64,000 nt of DNA from Glycine soja (taxonomy: Eukaryota > Streptophyta > Magnoliopsida > Fabales > Fabaceae): NCBI RefSeq assembly GCF_004193775.1, contig NC_041011.1, positions 16,400,201 to 16,464,200 of the forward strand, written 5' to 3'. Below are positions 47,559-58,292 of the stretch, piece after piece. Numbering within the stretch: position 1 is the stretch's first letter; each line of letters begins with the position of its first letter. Under the pieces are notes generated by a model, which was not told the DNA's origin, did not search any database, and worked only from the letters and a program-made list of their open reading frames with translations. A program made the translations under genes and the position numbers.

Positions 47559-48807
47559 ATGGCCCCGAGGAAGCTAGCCTCAAAGAGATCTAGGAAGGAT
47601 AAAGCGGCTGAAGGAACCAGTTCCACTCCCGAATATGACAGCCACCGCTTTAGGAGCACTGAACACCAGCAGCGCTTCGAGGCCATCAAGGGATGGTCAT
47701 TTCTCCGGGAGCGACGCGTCCAGCTCAGGGACGACGAGTATACCGATTTCCAGGAGGAGATAGTTCGCCGGTGATGGGCATCACTGGTCACCCCCCATGG
47801 CCAAGTTCGATCCAGACATAGTCCTCGAATTTTATGCCAATGCTTGGCCAACAGAGGAGGGCGTGCGAGATATGAGATCCTGGGTGAGGGGTCAATGGAT
47901 CTCGTTTGATGCAGATGCCATCGGCCAGCTCCTGGGATATCCTTTAGTGCTGGAAGAGGGTCAGGAGTGCGAGTATGGACAGAGGAGGAACCGGTCCGAT
48001 GGGTTCGATGAGGAGGCCATCGCCCATTTGCTATGTATACCGGGGCAGGATTTTGCCCGGATTGCTGCCGGGAGACGGGTGCGGATCATGCGTACCAACA
48101 TGACCACCCTGACTCAGATCTGGATGACTTTGCTGCTCAGCAACATCCAGCCCAGCGACCATAATTCCGACCTCCCCCTGCCGAAGTGTCAGCTGGTGTA
48201 CGCCATCCTGACGTGGATGAGCATTCACGTGGCTCAGCTAATCGCTGATGCCATCTATATATTTGCAGGTATGGCACCTACCAGGCACCCTCTGGACCTG
48301 GATAAGTCCAACAGGGCCCTGGGATTTCCCGCCTTGATCACAGGACTCTGCCAGTCGTTCGGAGTCCCCGTCACACCTAGCAAGGTGATTTGGCCGCCCA
48401 TCACCCGAGCTTTTATTGAGAAGTATTGCACACAAAGACAGGCCCAGGGGGATGCTCCGCAGGCCGCAGATGCGCCGCCACCTCATCAGGCTGGTCCAGC
48501 CGGATTGTTTGATACAAAGCAGTATTTGCGGCATTTGGTTCGCCAGCAGGCGGCCAACCACCGGGCACATGTATAGACCCATGATTGTCTTTATCAGATG
48601 AGCCTCAGCCTGCAGAGCCTGGGCTTTACTTCTTTTCCGTGCCCTACTCCGGACCAGTTCAGGGCAGAGGTCGCGTGGCCTGGAGATTGGCCTGAGGCCC
48701 GGGCAGGAGAGGCACCAGCAGAGGCTCCCGACGAGGCAGATGAGGCCTGCGAGGACGAGGAGATGACCGATTTACTTGATTTCTTAGGAGGAAGCGGGGC
48801 CACATGA
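47559..48807 (+). pseudogene. 3' ORF of element B, 'putative plant transposon protein'-like, broken
   Basis: Starts MAPRKLASKRSRKDK, a basic and nuclear-localisation-like start that A lacks. There is a TGA at 47772-47774, a one-base insertion in a C run near 47795 shifting the frame, then 47797-48576 open, a TAG at 48574-48576 (A has CAG) and 48577-48807 open to the natural end. Core motifs FLRERRVQLRDDEYTDFQEE and VLEFYANAW are the same as in A. The acidic tail ends LLDFLGGSGAT. Strong conservation in two subfamilies implies a real protein in the ancestor. Its function is unknown. Confidence 0.7.
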
Positions 48808-50640
48808 TTGGGAGATCCCTTGATCCATATTTCTTTTTTGTTTTTTGTTTCCATTTTTTTTTGTTTACATATCATCTTATTTTTGTTTGACTAAGGGACT
48901 AATGTTTGTTTCATGTTTTGACTTTTGTTTTGTACATACATATCGTTTGAGTTGTTACGTCAGTACTTTTTTCATTGTTGTCAATAGTGTCTATTGAAAT
49001 TCCGGAACCGTGTAGAGTTTTTCATTTAGGAATGTCGTTCTAGAAATAAAATGAACCAAAAATCCTAATAAAAAGAAAGAAGCGTTGTGAATAAAAGTCA
49101 TGTTCATAAAGAAAAGAAAAAGGGTTTTATTTATACATGTATGTAAAAGGAAAATGTGTATAGAAGGGTTCTTGTGTGTAAATGATGCATGGAAAGGAAT
49201 TCTTGTGTGTGTGAGCAACGAGTGTATATGAAGAAAATTTTGTGTGAACCATAAGTGTGTGTTGGAAAAAATGAAAAATCTTTGAATGTAAATAGGGTTT
49301 GTATATAGACCGTGTGACATAAAGAGAAGAGTTCTAATGCATGTACAGGAAAAGTTTGTCATGTATAAAAATATAGATGTACAAAGAAAGGTTTTCCTCA
49401 TAAAGGACCACAGGTGTATAGTTTTAGTGAACATATATAAAAATAAAACACAAAAGTAAAGAGAAAGAAAGACCGCGAAGGTCGACATGTTATAGTTGAG
49501 AAGTATAAATCATTCGTAAAGAGGAAACGCATCTTTTGGAAACAAGGGACTGATGCTAAGAGTTTATTTTCCGGAATGAACCGAGATAAGGATGGATGAA
49601 TTCATTGAATTGATGAAAGAACATAACTTGGAAACGTTGGGTCTGTTTGTGTAAAATCCCAACCGTAGTATCACAATGCCATAAACAGGATGCTTGAGTG
49701 CCCACCTGGCTGTAGCCATGACTAATTTTGCACGTTGTTTTCAAATCATCATTGTCACGCGTGCCTTATGGAACAATATGGAAGCTCGTCCCGAAATCGA
49801 CACCTTGACACCCAAATTTGTTTCGCCCCAGATATCAAGATTGGGTTCACACGATAAAAGACCCCATTGAAAGACAACCTTAGACCTTTTTGAACCTTGG
49901 CCTATAAAAAAGGGAATCCTCATTCTTTCCCCCAAGCAAAGGACAGCAGAATCTCCTCATGGGAGAGCAAATAGAATGCTAAAACCGGATTTCCCAAACA
50001 AAAGGATGGGAAAGGAGAGGTGAAAAGAAAGAAAAGGAAGAAATGGAAGGAAAGAAAAAGAAAAAAGATGAAAATAAAGAAAAGAACAAAAAAGAAAAGG
50101 AAAAGATTCTCGGTCGAAAGTCGAAGAGAAGTGAAAAGGGAAAAGAAGCAATTCTCGATCAATGAAAAAAAGAGGACAAAAATTCTTCAAAGCCAGATTG
50201 CCACTCAGAATCATTCTTGACTGGCAATATCCCACCCCACATGAACAAAGAGGAAAAGACTGAAACACCCAGCTTCCTCTCCAAAAAACACTATCCTCGA
50301 GAAATCGGTCCGTGATCGTACGTTTGATCTTTGATTCGATAGGAAATTGTGTGCAAAATGAAGTCATGATGCAGTTATGGTTTGGGAATAGGATAAAACA
50401 CTTGCCTTGTGAGTTTTATACACTATGAGTGATTTATTTTCAGCTTAGCCCGATGTTTCCCTTGCATGTTCATTTGAAAGCTAAAAGTTGACATCCTACC
50501 CTTCATTCTCGGTTACAAGGAAGATTACCCTTGGCATAAGTATATTGTTTCTCTAAGATGTGGTGCTCTCGCGAATGATTTATTTTTCTTTGCAAAAAGC
50601 ATGTTTGCCTTTCAGGTGGAAAAACCCGGTGGACCGTTCG
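48808..50640 (+). other. 3' untranslated region of element B
   Basis: No gene seen. AT-rich; 49980-50170 is a purine-rich tract corresponding to A 14040-14530. GCATGTTTGC (50599-50608) matches the point in A (14879-14888) after which the two elements carry unrelated tandem repeats. Confidence 0.6.
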
Positions 50641-50660
50641 GTCCCGCCAACCCCTTTTCG

Positions 50661-51895
50661 GAGCCCCATGAACGTTATTGCCTAGGGCTGTTCATGTGTC
50701 CTCCACTTTCGAGTTTGGAGCTGTGTTTCATGATTGCCTAAGTGCGGACCCTCAAGGCAATCCTCCATTCTCACCCTTTTTCGGAGCCCCATGAACGTTA
50801 TTGCCGAGGGCTGTTCATGTGTCCTCCACTTTCGAGTTTGGAGCTGTGTTTCATGATTGCTTAAGTGCGGACCCTCAAGGCAATCCTCCATTCTCACCCT
50901 TTTTCGGAGCCCCATGAACGTTATTGCCTAGGGTTGTTCATGTGTCCTCCACTTTCGAGTTTGGAGCTGTGTTTCATGATTGCCTAAGTGCGGACCCTCA
51001 AGGCAATCCTCCATTCTCACCCTTTTTCGGAGCCCCATGAACGTTATTGCCGAGGGCTGTTCATGTGTCCTCCACTTTCGAGTTTGGAACTGTGTTTCAT
51101 GATTGCCTAAGTGCGGACCCTCAAGGCAATCCTCCATTCTCACCCTTTTTCAGAGCCCCATGAACGTTATTGCCTAGGGCTGTTCATGTGTCCTCCACTT
51201 TCGAGTTTGGAGCTGTGTTTCATAATTGCCTAAGTGCGGACCCTCAAGGCAATCCTCCATTCTCACATTTTTCGGAGCCCCATGAACGTTATTGCCTAGG
51301 GCTGTTCATGTGTCCTCCACTTTCGAGTTTGGAGTTGTGTTTCATGATTGCCTAAGTGCGGACCCTCAAGGCAATCCTCCATTCTCACCCTTTTTCGGAG
51401 CCCCATGAACGTTATTGCCTAGGGCTGTTCATGTGTCCTCCACTTTCGAGTTTGGAGCTGTGTTTCATAATTGCCTAAGTGCGGACCCTCAAGGCAATCC
51501 TCCATTCTCACCTTTTTGGGAGCCCCATGAACGTTATTGCCTAGGGCTGTTCATGTGTCCTCCACTTTCGAGTTTGGAGTTGTGTTTCATGATTGCCTAA
51601 GTGCGGACCCTCAAGGAAATCCTCCATACTCACCCTTTTTTGGAGCCCCATGAACGTTATTGCCTAGGGCTGTTCATGTGTCCTCCACTTTCGAGTTTGG
51701 AGCTGTGTTTCATGATTGCCTAAGTGCGGACCCTCAAGGCAATCCTCCATTCTCACCCTTTTTCGGAGCCCCATGAACGTTATTGCCTAGGGATGTTCAT
51801 GTGTCCTCCACTTTCGAGTTTGGAGCTGTGTTTCATGATTTCCTAAGTGCGGACCCTCAAGGCAATCCTCCATTCTCACCCTTTGTTCGGAGCCC
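50661..51895 (+). repeat. 123-bp tandem repeat, ten full copies (element B)
   Basis: Units begin GAGCCCCATGAACG at 50661, 50784, 50907, 51030, 51153, 51275, 51398, 51520, 51643 and 51766, with a final partial at 51890; spacing is 122-124 bp. Units are highly alike. No similarity to the 128-bp repeat of A or the 64-bp array was visible. Confidence 0.92.
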
Positions 51896-52179
51896 CTTGA
51901 ATGTCATTGCCTAGCGCTGTTCATGTGTTCTCCATTATCAAGCGCGAAGCCTCTGGTGACTGGGAAACACGTTCTTCTGTTGTTTTCGGGATCGGTTCCT
52001 TCGCCAAATATGTGTATATGTGTATATGTATATTATATTCGTTGTGTTGGTTTGTTTGTATTTTGTTTTGTGCAGAAGAAAAAAGAAGAAGTAGAGGCGA
52101 GAGTCGTCATCACGGAAAGGGCAGGACGGACGAAATCAGTGTCCTATCTTTGCTTTCCTCTTATCTCCGATGAGAGGTA

Positions 52180-52191
52180 AGTAAAGAGGGA
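52180..52191 (+). other. Polypurine tract of element B
   Basis: AGTAAAGAGGGA four bases before the 3' LTR, matching A and D. Confidence 0.75.
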
Positions 52192-52195
52192 CAAC

Positions 52196-53800
52196 TGTCA
52201 TACCCTAATTTCGTCCGGGGATTATTATTTGATGATATACAACCTTTGATTGGCCGCTTCGAGACACTTGGCATCCTTTGTTGCACAATATGTGAAGTCC
52301 CGAGACATTCCAGAAATCAAAAGGAAGCAGGCTTGCGTGATCCGTGAAATTCCGTAATGTGGCGGAAATCGAAAAGAGGTGTTTTTGCGCAATCCGTAAG
52401 TTTCCGTAACTTCTTCGAAAGCTAAAAAAGAGTAAATACATAATCCGTAATGATTCGTAACCTTGCGGAAGAAAAATAAGTATCGTTACGAAATTTGTGA
52501 AGTTTCGTAACGTTACGGAAAAAGAATTATCAAAAAAATAGAAGGGGGGTGCATTTAGTAAAAATGGGGGGTACAAATAGCAATCTGGCCCACTTGGGCC
52601 TTCCAGACCCTTCCTCCAGAAGGCTGTTGCTTCTGGAGGAAGCAACCTTGCTCGACTGGGCGAGCTGGGTGGCAAGCTCCTCCCCTATTTTGCTATAAAT
52701 AGGGGGAGGAGTGAAGAAGAAAAGGGTTCAGCCTTCTTGGCACTTCTCTCTCCCTCGAAATTGCTGAGGAAAATTATTTCCGTGAAGAAAATCCAAGCTG
52801 AGGCGCTTCCGTAACGTTTCCGTGAGTAATTACGCGAAGATTCTCGACCGTTCTTCAAGATTCATCGTTTGTTCTTCGTTTTCTTTAGTCTTCAATGGGT
52901 AAGTACCTCAAACCGAGCTTTTCAATTCATTCTATGTACCCGTGGTGGTCCACATTTTGTTTCATGTATTTTTATTCTCGTTTTCATTTGCTTTTTATAC
53001 CCCCTTTTGACGTGCTTAAGCCATTTATTTAAGTCATTTCTCGCTTAATCTAAAAATAAAATAAATTTCCACCGATCATTTGAGTTGTATCATTCGTTAA
53101 TTTCTGTTAAAATGAATTCCGACCGTTCGGTCGTGCCGTAACCACGTCGGAAATAAAAAAAGAGGTCAAGTAATAATATAATAATCAAAAAATACCTTTT
53201 TAGTAAAATAAAGCGCAAAATCAATCAGACGTTTTCTCTTTGGGATTTCTCATTCTTAATTGAATTGACTAATAACTAAAGTGAAATTAAGGCTAAAATC
53301 ATCTCGCCTAGTCAAGCTCGTCCACAAAAAATAGGATTTTGAAAGTTTATCATTTCAGTTTCTTACCAAGTAAAATGGATCATTTTTAAGGTCCAACGCC
53401 TTAAAATGATCACCTTTCAAGTAAAAAGAATCACTTGATTCACGCATAAGAAATAACTACGTAGGTCTGATTTCCTCTCCAAAGGAGGGTACGTAGGAGC
53501 AAAAGCCCCGCTTTTTGTCGACCTCAAAAAATAAAAAGAAATAAAAGTTAAGGTAACACAATTTCCACAATTCTAAAAAATAGGCTGTTGTCCTTTGAGA
53601 CAAACGTAAGAGGTGCTAATACCTTCCTCAAGCGTAAATACAACTCCCGAACTTAGAATTTTCATTTTGACCGGTTTCCTTCGATTTTTCCGATGTTTTC
53701 CACAAATAAACGTTGGTGGCGACTCCGCGCATCTTGCCTCCTTTGGAAAGCGCACCCGTGAGCCTCGCCCTCGCTCGCCCGCGAAGGGCACGTTGCGACA
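52196..53800 (+). repeat. 3' LTR of element B (1605 bp)
   Basis: TGTCATACCC to TTGCGACA, co-linear with 34056-35669. The box has one change (GCTCGACTGGGCGAGC, 52650-52665) and TATA is at 52693-52702. Followed at once by the duplicated target CAAAG and the resumed array. Confidence 0.95.
52650..52702 (+). promoter_or_regulatory. Promoter of the B 3' LTR
   Basis: Same box and TATA layout as in the 5' LTR; it would read into the tandem array. Confidence 0.65.
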
Positions 53801-56440
53801 CAAAGACTTCATTTACATTTCAAAGACTTCAAAGTCTCCAGTCATTTACGCTTTCAAAAGACTACAATGTCTTCATTTACATTTGAAAGACTTCAATGTC
53901 TTCAGTCATGTACGATTTAAAAGACGACAATCTCTTCATTTACATTTCAAAGACTTCAATGTCTTCAGTCATTTACGCTTTCAAAAGATTCCAATGTCTT
54001 CAGTCATATAGGCTTTGGAAAGACTACAATGTGTTCATTTACATTTCAAAGACTTTAATGTCTTCAGTCATTTACGTTATCAAAAGACTGTAATATCTTG
54101 ATTTAATTTAAAAAGACTTTATTGGCTTCAATAATTTAGGCTTTCAAAAGACTACAATGTCTTCATTTACATTTCCATGACTTCAACCTCTTCAGTCATT
54201 TACGCTTTCAAAAGACTACAATGTCTTCATTTACATTTCAAAGACTTCAATATCTTGAGTCATTTATGCTTTCAGAAGACTCCAATGACTTCATTTACAT
54301 TTCAAAGACTTTAATGTCTTTAGTCATTTATGCTTTCAAAAGACTACAATGTGTTCATTTACTTTTCGAAGACTTCAATGTCTTCATTCATTTACGCTTT
54401 CAAAAGACTACTATGTCTTCATTTACATTTCAAAGACTTCATTGTCTTCAGTCATTTACGCTCTCAAAAGACTACAATGTCTTCATTTACATTTCAAAGA
54501 CTTCAATGTCTTCAGTTATTTACGCTTTCAAAAGACTACAATGTCTTCATTTACTTTTCAAAGACTTCAATGTCTTCATTCGTTTATGCTTTCAAAATAC
54601 TGCTATGTCTTCATTTACATTTCTAAGACTTCATTGTCTTCAGTCATTTACGCTCTCAAAAGACTACAATGTCTTCATTTACTTTTCAAAGACTTCAATG
54701 TCTTCAGCCATTTACGCTTTCAAAAGACTACAATTTCGTCATTTCGATTTTGAAAGACTTGAATCTTTTTTGCCATTTACGCTTTCAAAAGACCACAATG
54801 TCATCATTTAAATTTCGAAGTCTCCAGTCATCTACGCTTTCAAAAGACTACAATGTCTTCATTTACTTTTCAAAGACTTCAATGTCTTCATTCATTTACG
54901 CTTTCTAAAGACTATTATGTCTTCATCTACATTTCTAAGACATCATTGTCTTCAGTCATTTTCGCTCTCAAAAGACTACAATGTCTTCATGTTGATTTCA
55001 AGGACTTGAAGGTCTTTTATCATTTACGCTTTCGAACGACTAAAATGTCATCATTTACATTTCAAAGACTTCAGTCATTTACGCCTTAAAAAGACTATAA
55101 TGTGTTCATTTACATTTCAAAGACTTCAATGTCTTTAGTCATTTACACTTTCAAAAGATTACAATGTCTTCATTTACTTTTCAAAGACTTCAATGTCTTC
55201 AATCATTTACACCTTCAAAAGACCACAATGTCTTCATTTGCATTTCGAAGACTTCATTGTCTTCAGTCAGTTACGCTTTCAAAAGACTACAATGTCTTCA
55301 TTTACATTTTAAAGACTTTAATGTCTTCATTCATTTACGCTTTCAAAAGATTACAAAGTCTTCAGTCATATAGGCTTTCAAAAGACTACAATGTCTTCAT
55401 TTACATTTGAAAGACTTCAATGTCTTCAGTCATTTACGCTATCAAAACACTATAATGTTTTTATTTACTATTCAAAGACTTCAATGCCTTCTGCCATTTA
55501 TGCTTTCAAAAGACTTCAATGTCTTCAGTTACATTTCAAAGACTTCAATGTCTTCAGTCATTTACGCTTTCAAAAGACTACAATGTCTTCATTTACATTT
55601 AGAAGACTTGAATATCTTTAGTCATTTACGCTTTCAAAAGACTACAATGTCTTCATTTACATTTGAAAGACTTCAATGTCTTCAGTCATGTACGCTTTAA
55701 AAGACGACAATCTCTTCATTTACATTTCAAAGACTTCAATGTCTCCAGTCATTTACGCTTTCAAAAGACTACATTGTCTTTAGTTACTTTTCAAAGAATT
55801 TGATGTTTTCCTTTATTTACGCTTTCAAAAGACTACTATGTCTTTATTTATTTACGCTTTCAAAAGACTTCAATGTCTTCAGTCATTTAGATTTTGAAAA
55901 GACTACAATGTCTTCATTTTGATTTCAAAGACTTCAATGTCTTCAGTCATTTACGCTTTCAAAAAACTACAATGTGTTCATTTAGATTTCAAAGACTTCA
56001 ATCATTTATGCTTTCAAAAGACTACTATGTCTTCATTTACATTTCAAAGACTTCTATGTCTTCAGTCATTTACACTTTCAAAAGACTACAATGTCATCAT
56101 TTACTTTTCAAAGACTTCATTATTTTCAGTCATTGAGGCTTCCAAAAGACTACAATTTCTTCATTTACATTTACAAGACTTCAATGTCTTTTGTCCTTTA
56201 TATTTACAAGACTTCAATATCTGCTATCATTTACATTTTACAAGACTTCAATGTTTTTTGTCTTTTACACTTTATAAGCCATCAACATCTTCTGTCTTTT
56301 ATAGGGCTCAACGTACTTGTCTTTGAGTTCTTAGGACTCAACGTCCTCTGTGTCTATGCTTCAAAAAAAACTTCAAAAGTCTTCTTCTCTACAGGACTTC
56401 AATGTCCTCCATTTTACATTTTATAAGACTTCAATGTCCT
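53801..56440 (+). repeat. 64-bp tandem array, second part, degenerating to the right
   Basis: It continues the array interrupted by B, in the same orientation and with the same unit types, including the CATTTCGA...GCCATT variant near 54733. After about 56150 the units become irregular (TTACAAGACTTCAATGTC-like pieces every 35-50 bp) and fade out by about 56440. Total array length excluding B is about 7.1 kb. Confidence 0.88.
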
Positions 56441-56576
56441 CTTGTTTTTTTTTCAGTTTCACTCCCTTGGTTTTCACCAGTTGCTTGGTCGAATAGCAAG
56501 GTCACTCGATCGAAATTAGTGTCCTTATCTTTACTTCCCTTTTGTTTCCAATAAAATACAAGTAAAGAGCAGCAAC
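56441..56576 (+). other. Terminal 3' UTR and polypurine tract of element D
   Basis: GAAATTAGTGTCCTTATC and AGTAAAGAGCAGCAAC match the ends of the 3' UTRs of A (16187-16249) and B (52132-52195). This shows the tandem array is inside an element of the same family. Confidence 0.8.
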
Positions 56577-57330
56577 TGTCATACCCTAACTTCATTTGGG
56601 AACTATCGTTCATTGATCTTTTGATCCTTGCTAGTTGGCTTATGGTGTTGAATGTCAATTGCAGTGCAAAACAGAGGAACATTCAGTGTTTTGATCAAGA
56701 ATGCAAAAAATACCAAAAAAAAGGGGGACAAAAGGGTCTTTTCCTTGGTTTTCCTGGACACCAGCTTGCCCAGGCTAGCCTCTGACTCGTCTAGGCCACC
56801 AAATAACTTCATGGTGAAGAAACCAACTTGCCTGGGCAAGCTCATTGCTTCAACACTAAGTTTCAGGTCGCCTGGGCAAGCTGCCTTTGCCCTAAGTGCC
56901 CATTTTCCTATAAATAGGCGTGCTAGGGAGGCTGTGGAGAGACAAAAAGGTTCAAGAGGTGAGGGAAATTGGAGAAGAGAGAAAGAAGAAGAAGAAAGAA
57001 GAGGAAACGAAGTTGAGGCATTACAAATCGTGACCGCGATCATTCCCTATGTCATTTTCTTGTTCTATGTTCTTTGTGCGACCATCGGTTAGTTTTTTTT
57101 TTTTTTTTGTAATTGAATGTGATCTATGTACCCTTAGGGGTCCCCCTTGTTGTTTCATGCACATGCATCTTCTCCGCCTATCATTGGCAATCTCATTTTT
57201 CTTTGTAAAGTTCAATCTTAACCGTTCACTATTATTGTAATGTTGTCTTTAAAATGATCGAAAGATAATAAACAAAACTAAGATAAAACCAACTCATAAA
57301 TAATTTCTTTTTATCAAATATGACTTGAGG
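56577..57330 (+). repeat. 3' LTR of element D, truncated at the mitochondrial junction
   Basis: Starts TGTCATACCCTAACTTC. It contains GCCTGGGCAAGC boxes (56825-56840, 56865-56880), TATA (CTATAAATAGG, 56907-56917) and a CTATGTACCC...GGGGTCC segment equivalent to the part of the A LTR near 16998. It is clearly diverged from the LTRs of A, B and C. LTR similarity ends near 57330, about 750 bp in; the expected last several hundred bases are missing. Confidence 0.75.
56825..56917 (+). promoter_or_regulatory. LTR promoter of element D
   Basis: Two diverged palindromic boxes with GCAAGC in place of GCGAGC, then CTATAAATAGG. A third copy in opposite orientation (GCTTGCCCAGGCTAGC) is at 56764-56779. 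Confidence 0.65.
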
Positions 57331-57831
57331 CAGCTTTTTTTTCACAATAAGACCTGGACGATTATCCCTACCCTCGGTAGCTTACGAGTTTACGTCCATC
57401 CCTGGTTGGGTACAATTTCCTTTCGATTTCTCCCATGTAGCCTTTACCCGAATTCGCGCAAGTGTGTCCACACCCCCCAAACTGACTTGACGAGGAATCC
57501 ATTCTCGCGAATAAACACAACCCCTACATACACCTAGGAGCACCCCTTCCTGCATATCCATACAAGACCCGAGTAGGCGGGTCGAGGTCCTACGAGGTAC
57601 CCACTACTCGGAGTACCCTCCCCAAAAAAGATGTGTCTGTCAGGTTCGGTTCATCTTAGTTGGGTTGGGCGGGTTCGACCAGAAATGCTATGCTTATGCA
57701 CAAGACTACCCCTCTTCCCGAAAGCTTCGCGGGGACTACTTTATGACGGACGACCGCCCGTAAGGGGTTTACTGCACACCCTGCAGAGGAAAAGCTTTAT
57801 CCCAATGAATAGAAGATGCTCAGCTCCGCAT
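57331..57831 (-). other. nad4: Part of nad4 intron 1 (group II), truncated
   Basis: Follows exon 1 on the minus strand. Group II introns start GUGYG; here the first five bases read ATGCG, so the first intron base appears changed (the comparison is from memory). The intron is cut at the junction with the LTR of D, which places the breakpoint inside nad4. Confidence 0.65.
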
Positions 57832-58292
57832 AACATAGGGATTAGCACACTTTCGGGAAGAACATAGAATAGTAGAGGATCCAGCATGCGGAGCACGACG
57901 ATCATTAGAAATTCATGAATTAGAGATGTTGTAATGTACTCTTTCCCATAACTTCTCATACCAGACCAACCCATTAAAATACAAATAGGGATCAGAAATG
58001 TGGTCAATATCACGAAAAAAAAAGAGAGATCGTCTATACCCAAATTCAAATTGATGTTTTCATAAGGAAGCCATCGAAGGCATTCCACAAATTGAGATTT
58101 GACCGTAGAAGGATCGAATTGTATCCGAGGAGTAGGGGAATACAAAAAAGTAATAAGAGAGGCACACAGACCAATCAATCGTATCGGTCGTATTCTTGAA
58201 TTTGGAATGAAAAGAGGAATAATGCTTCCTTGCACGGGACACAGAATAAGACCACTTAGATCAGAATAGCATTCACAGAAATGTTCTAACAT
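57832..58292 (-). pseudogene. nad4: nad4 exon 1 (mitochondrial NADH dehydrogenase subunit 4), exon 1 only
   Basis: ATG at 58292 starts MLEHFCECYSDLSGLILC. The recognisable exon is 461 bp (153 codons plus two bases), the expected length of plant nad4 exon 1, and ends ESVLIPM. No stop occurs. Proline, serine and arginine codons stand where plant RNA editing normally makes leucine, phenylalanine or tryptophan (for example GSIIPLF, RIRPIR, LDPLLFY), so it descends from DNA and not from edited RNA. Several other residues differ from what I remember of the legume protein, as expected for a decaying nuclear copy. The ND4 protein is a membrane subunit of respiratory complex I; this fragment alone cannot make it. 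Confidence 0.85.

Larger units (their letters stand above)
34056..53800 (+). mobile_element. Element B: complete Ogre/Tat-type LTR retrotransposon, 19.7 kb
   Basis: Both LTRs are complete (TGTCATACCC to TTGCGACA) and the element is flanked by the perfect 5-bp duplication CAAAG (34051-34055 and 53801-53805). Removing it rejoins a normal array unit. Order: LTR, primer site, leader, ORF1, gag-pro, intron, pol, internal promoter, intron, 3' ORF, tandem repeats, polypurine tract, LTR. It belongs to a different subfamily from A and C. LTR-LTR divergence over about 340 bp I aligned is about 14 differences, so it is a fairly young insertion, but its ORFs contain stops and two or three frameshifts. 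Confidence 0.95.

Noticed and set aside
50661..51895. Regular repeats that could suggest a CRISPR array
   Set aside because: Units are contiguous with no unique spacers, and the context is a plant retrotransposon 3' UTR. The same applies to 15296-15935 and 29418-34055.
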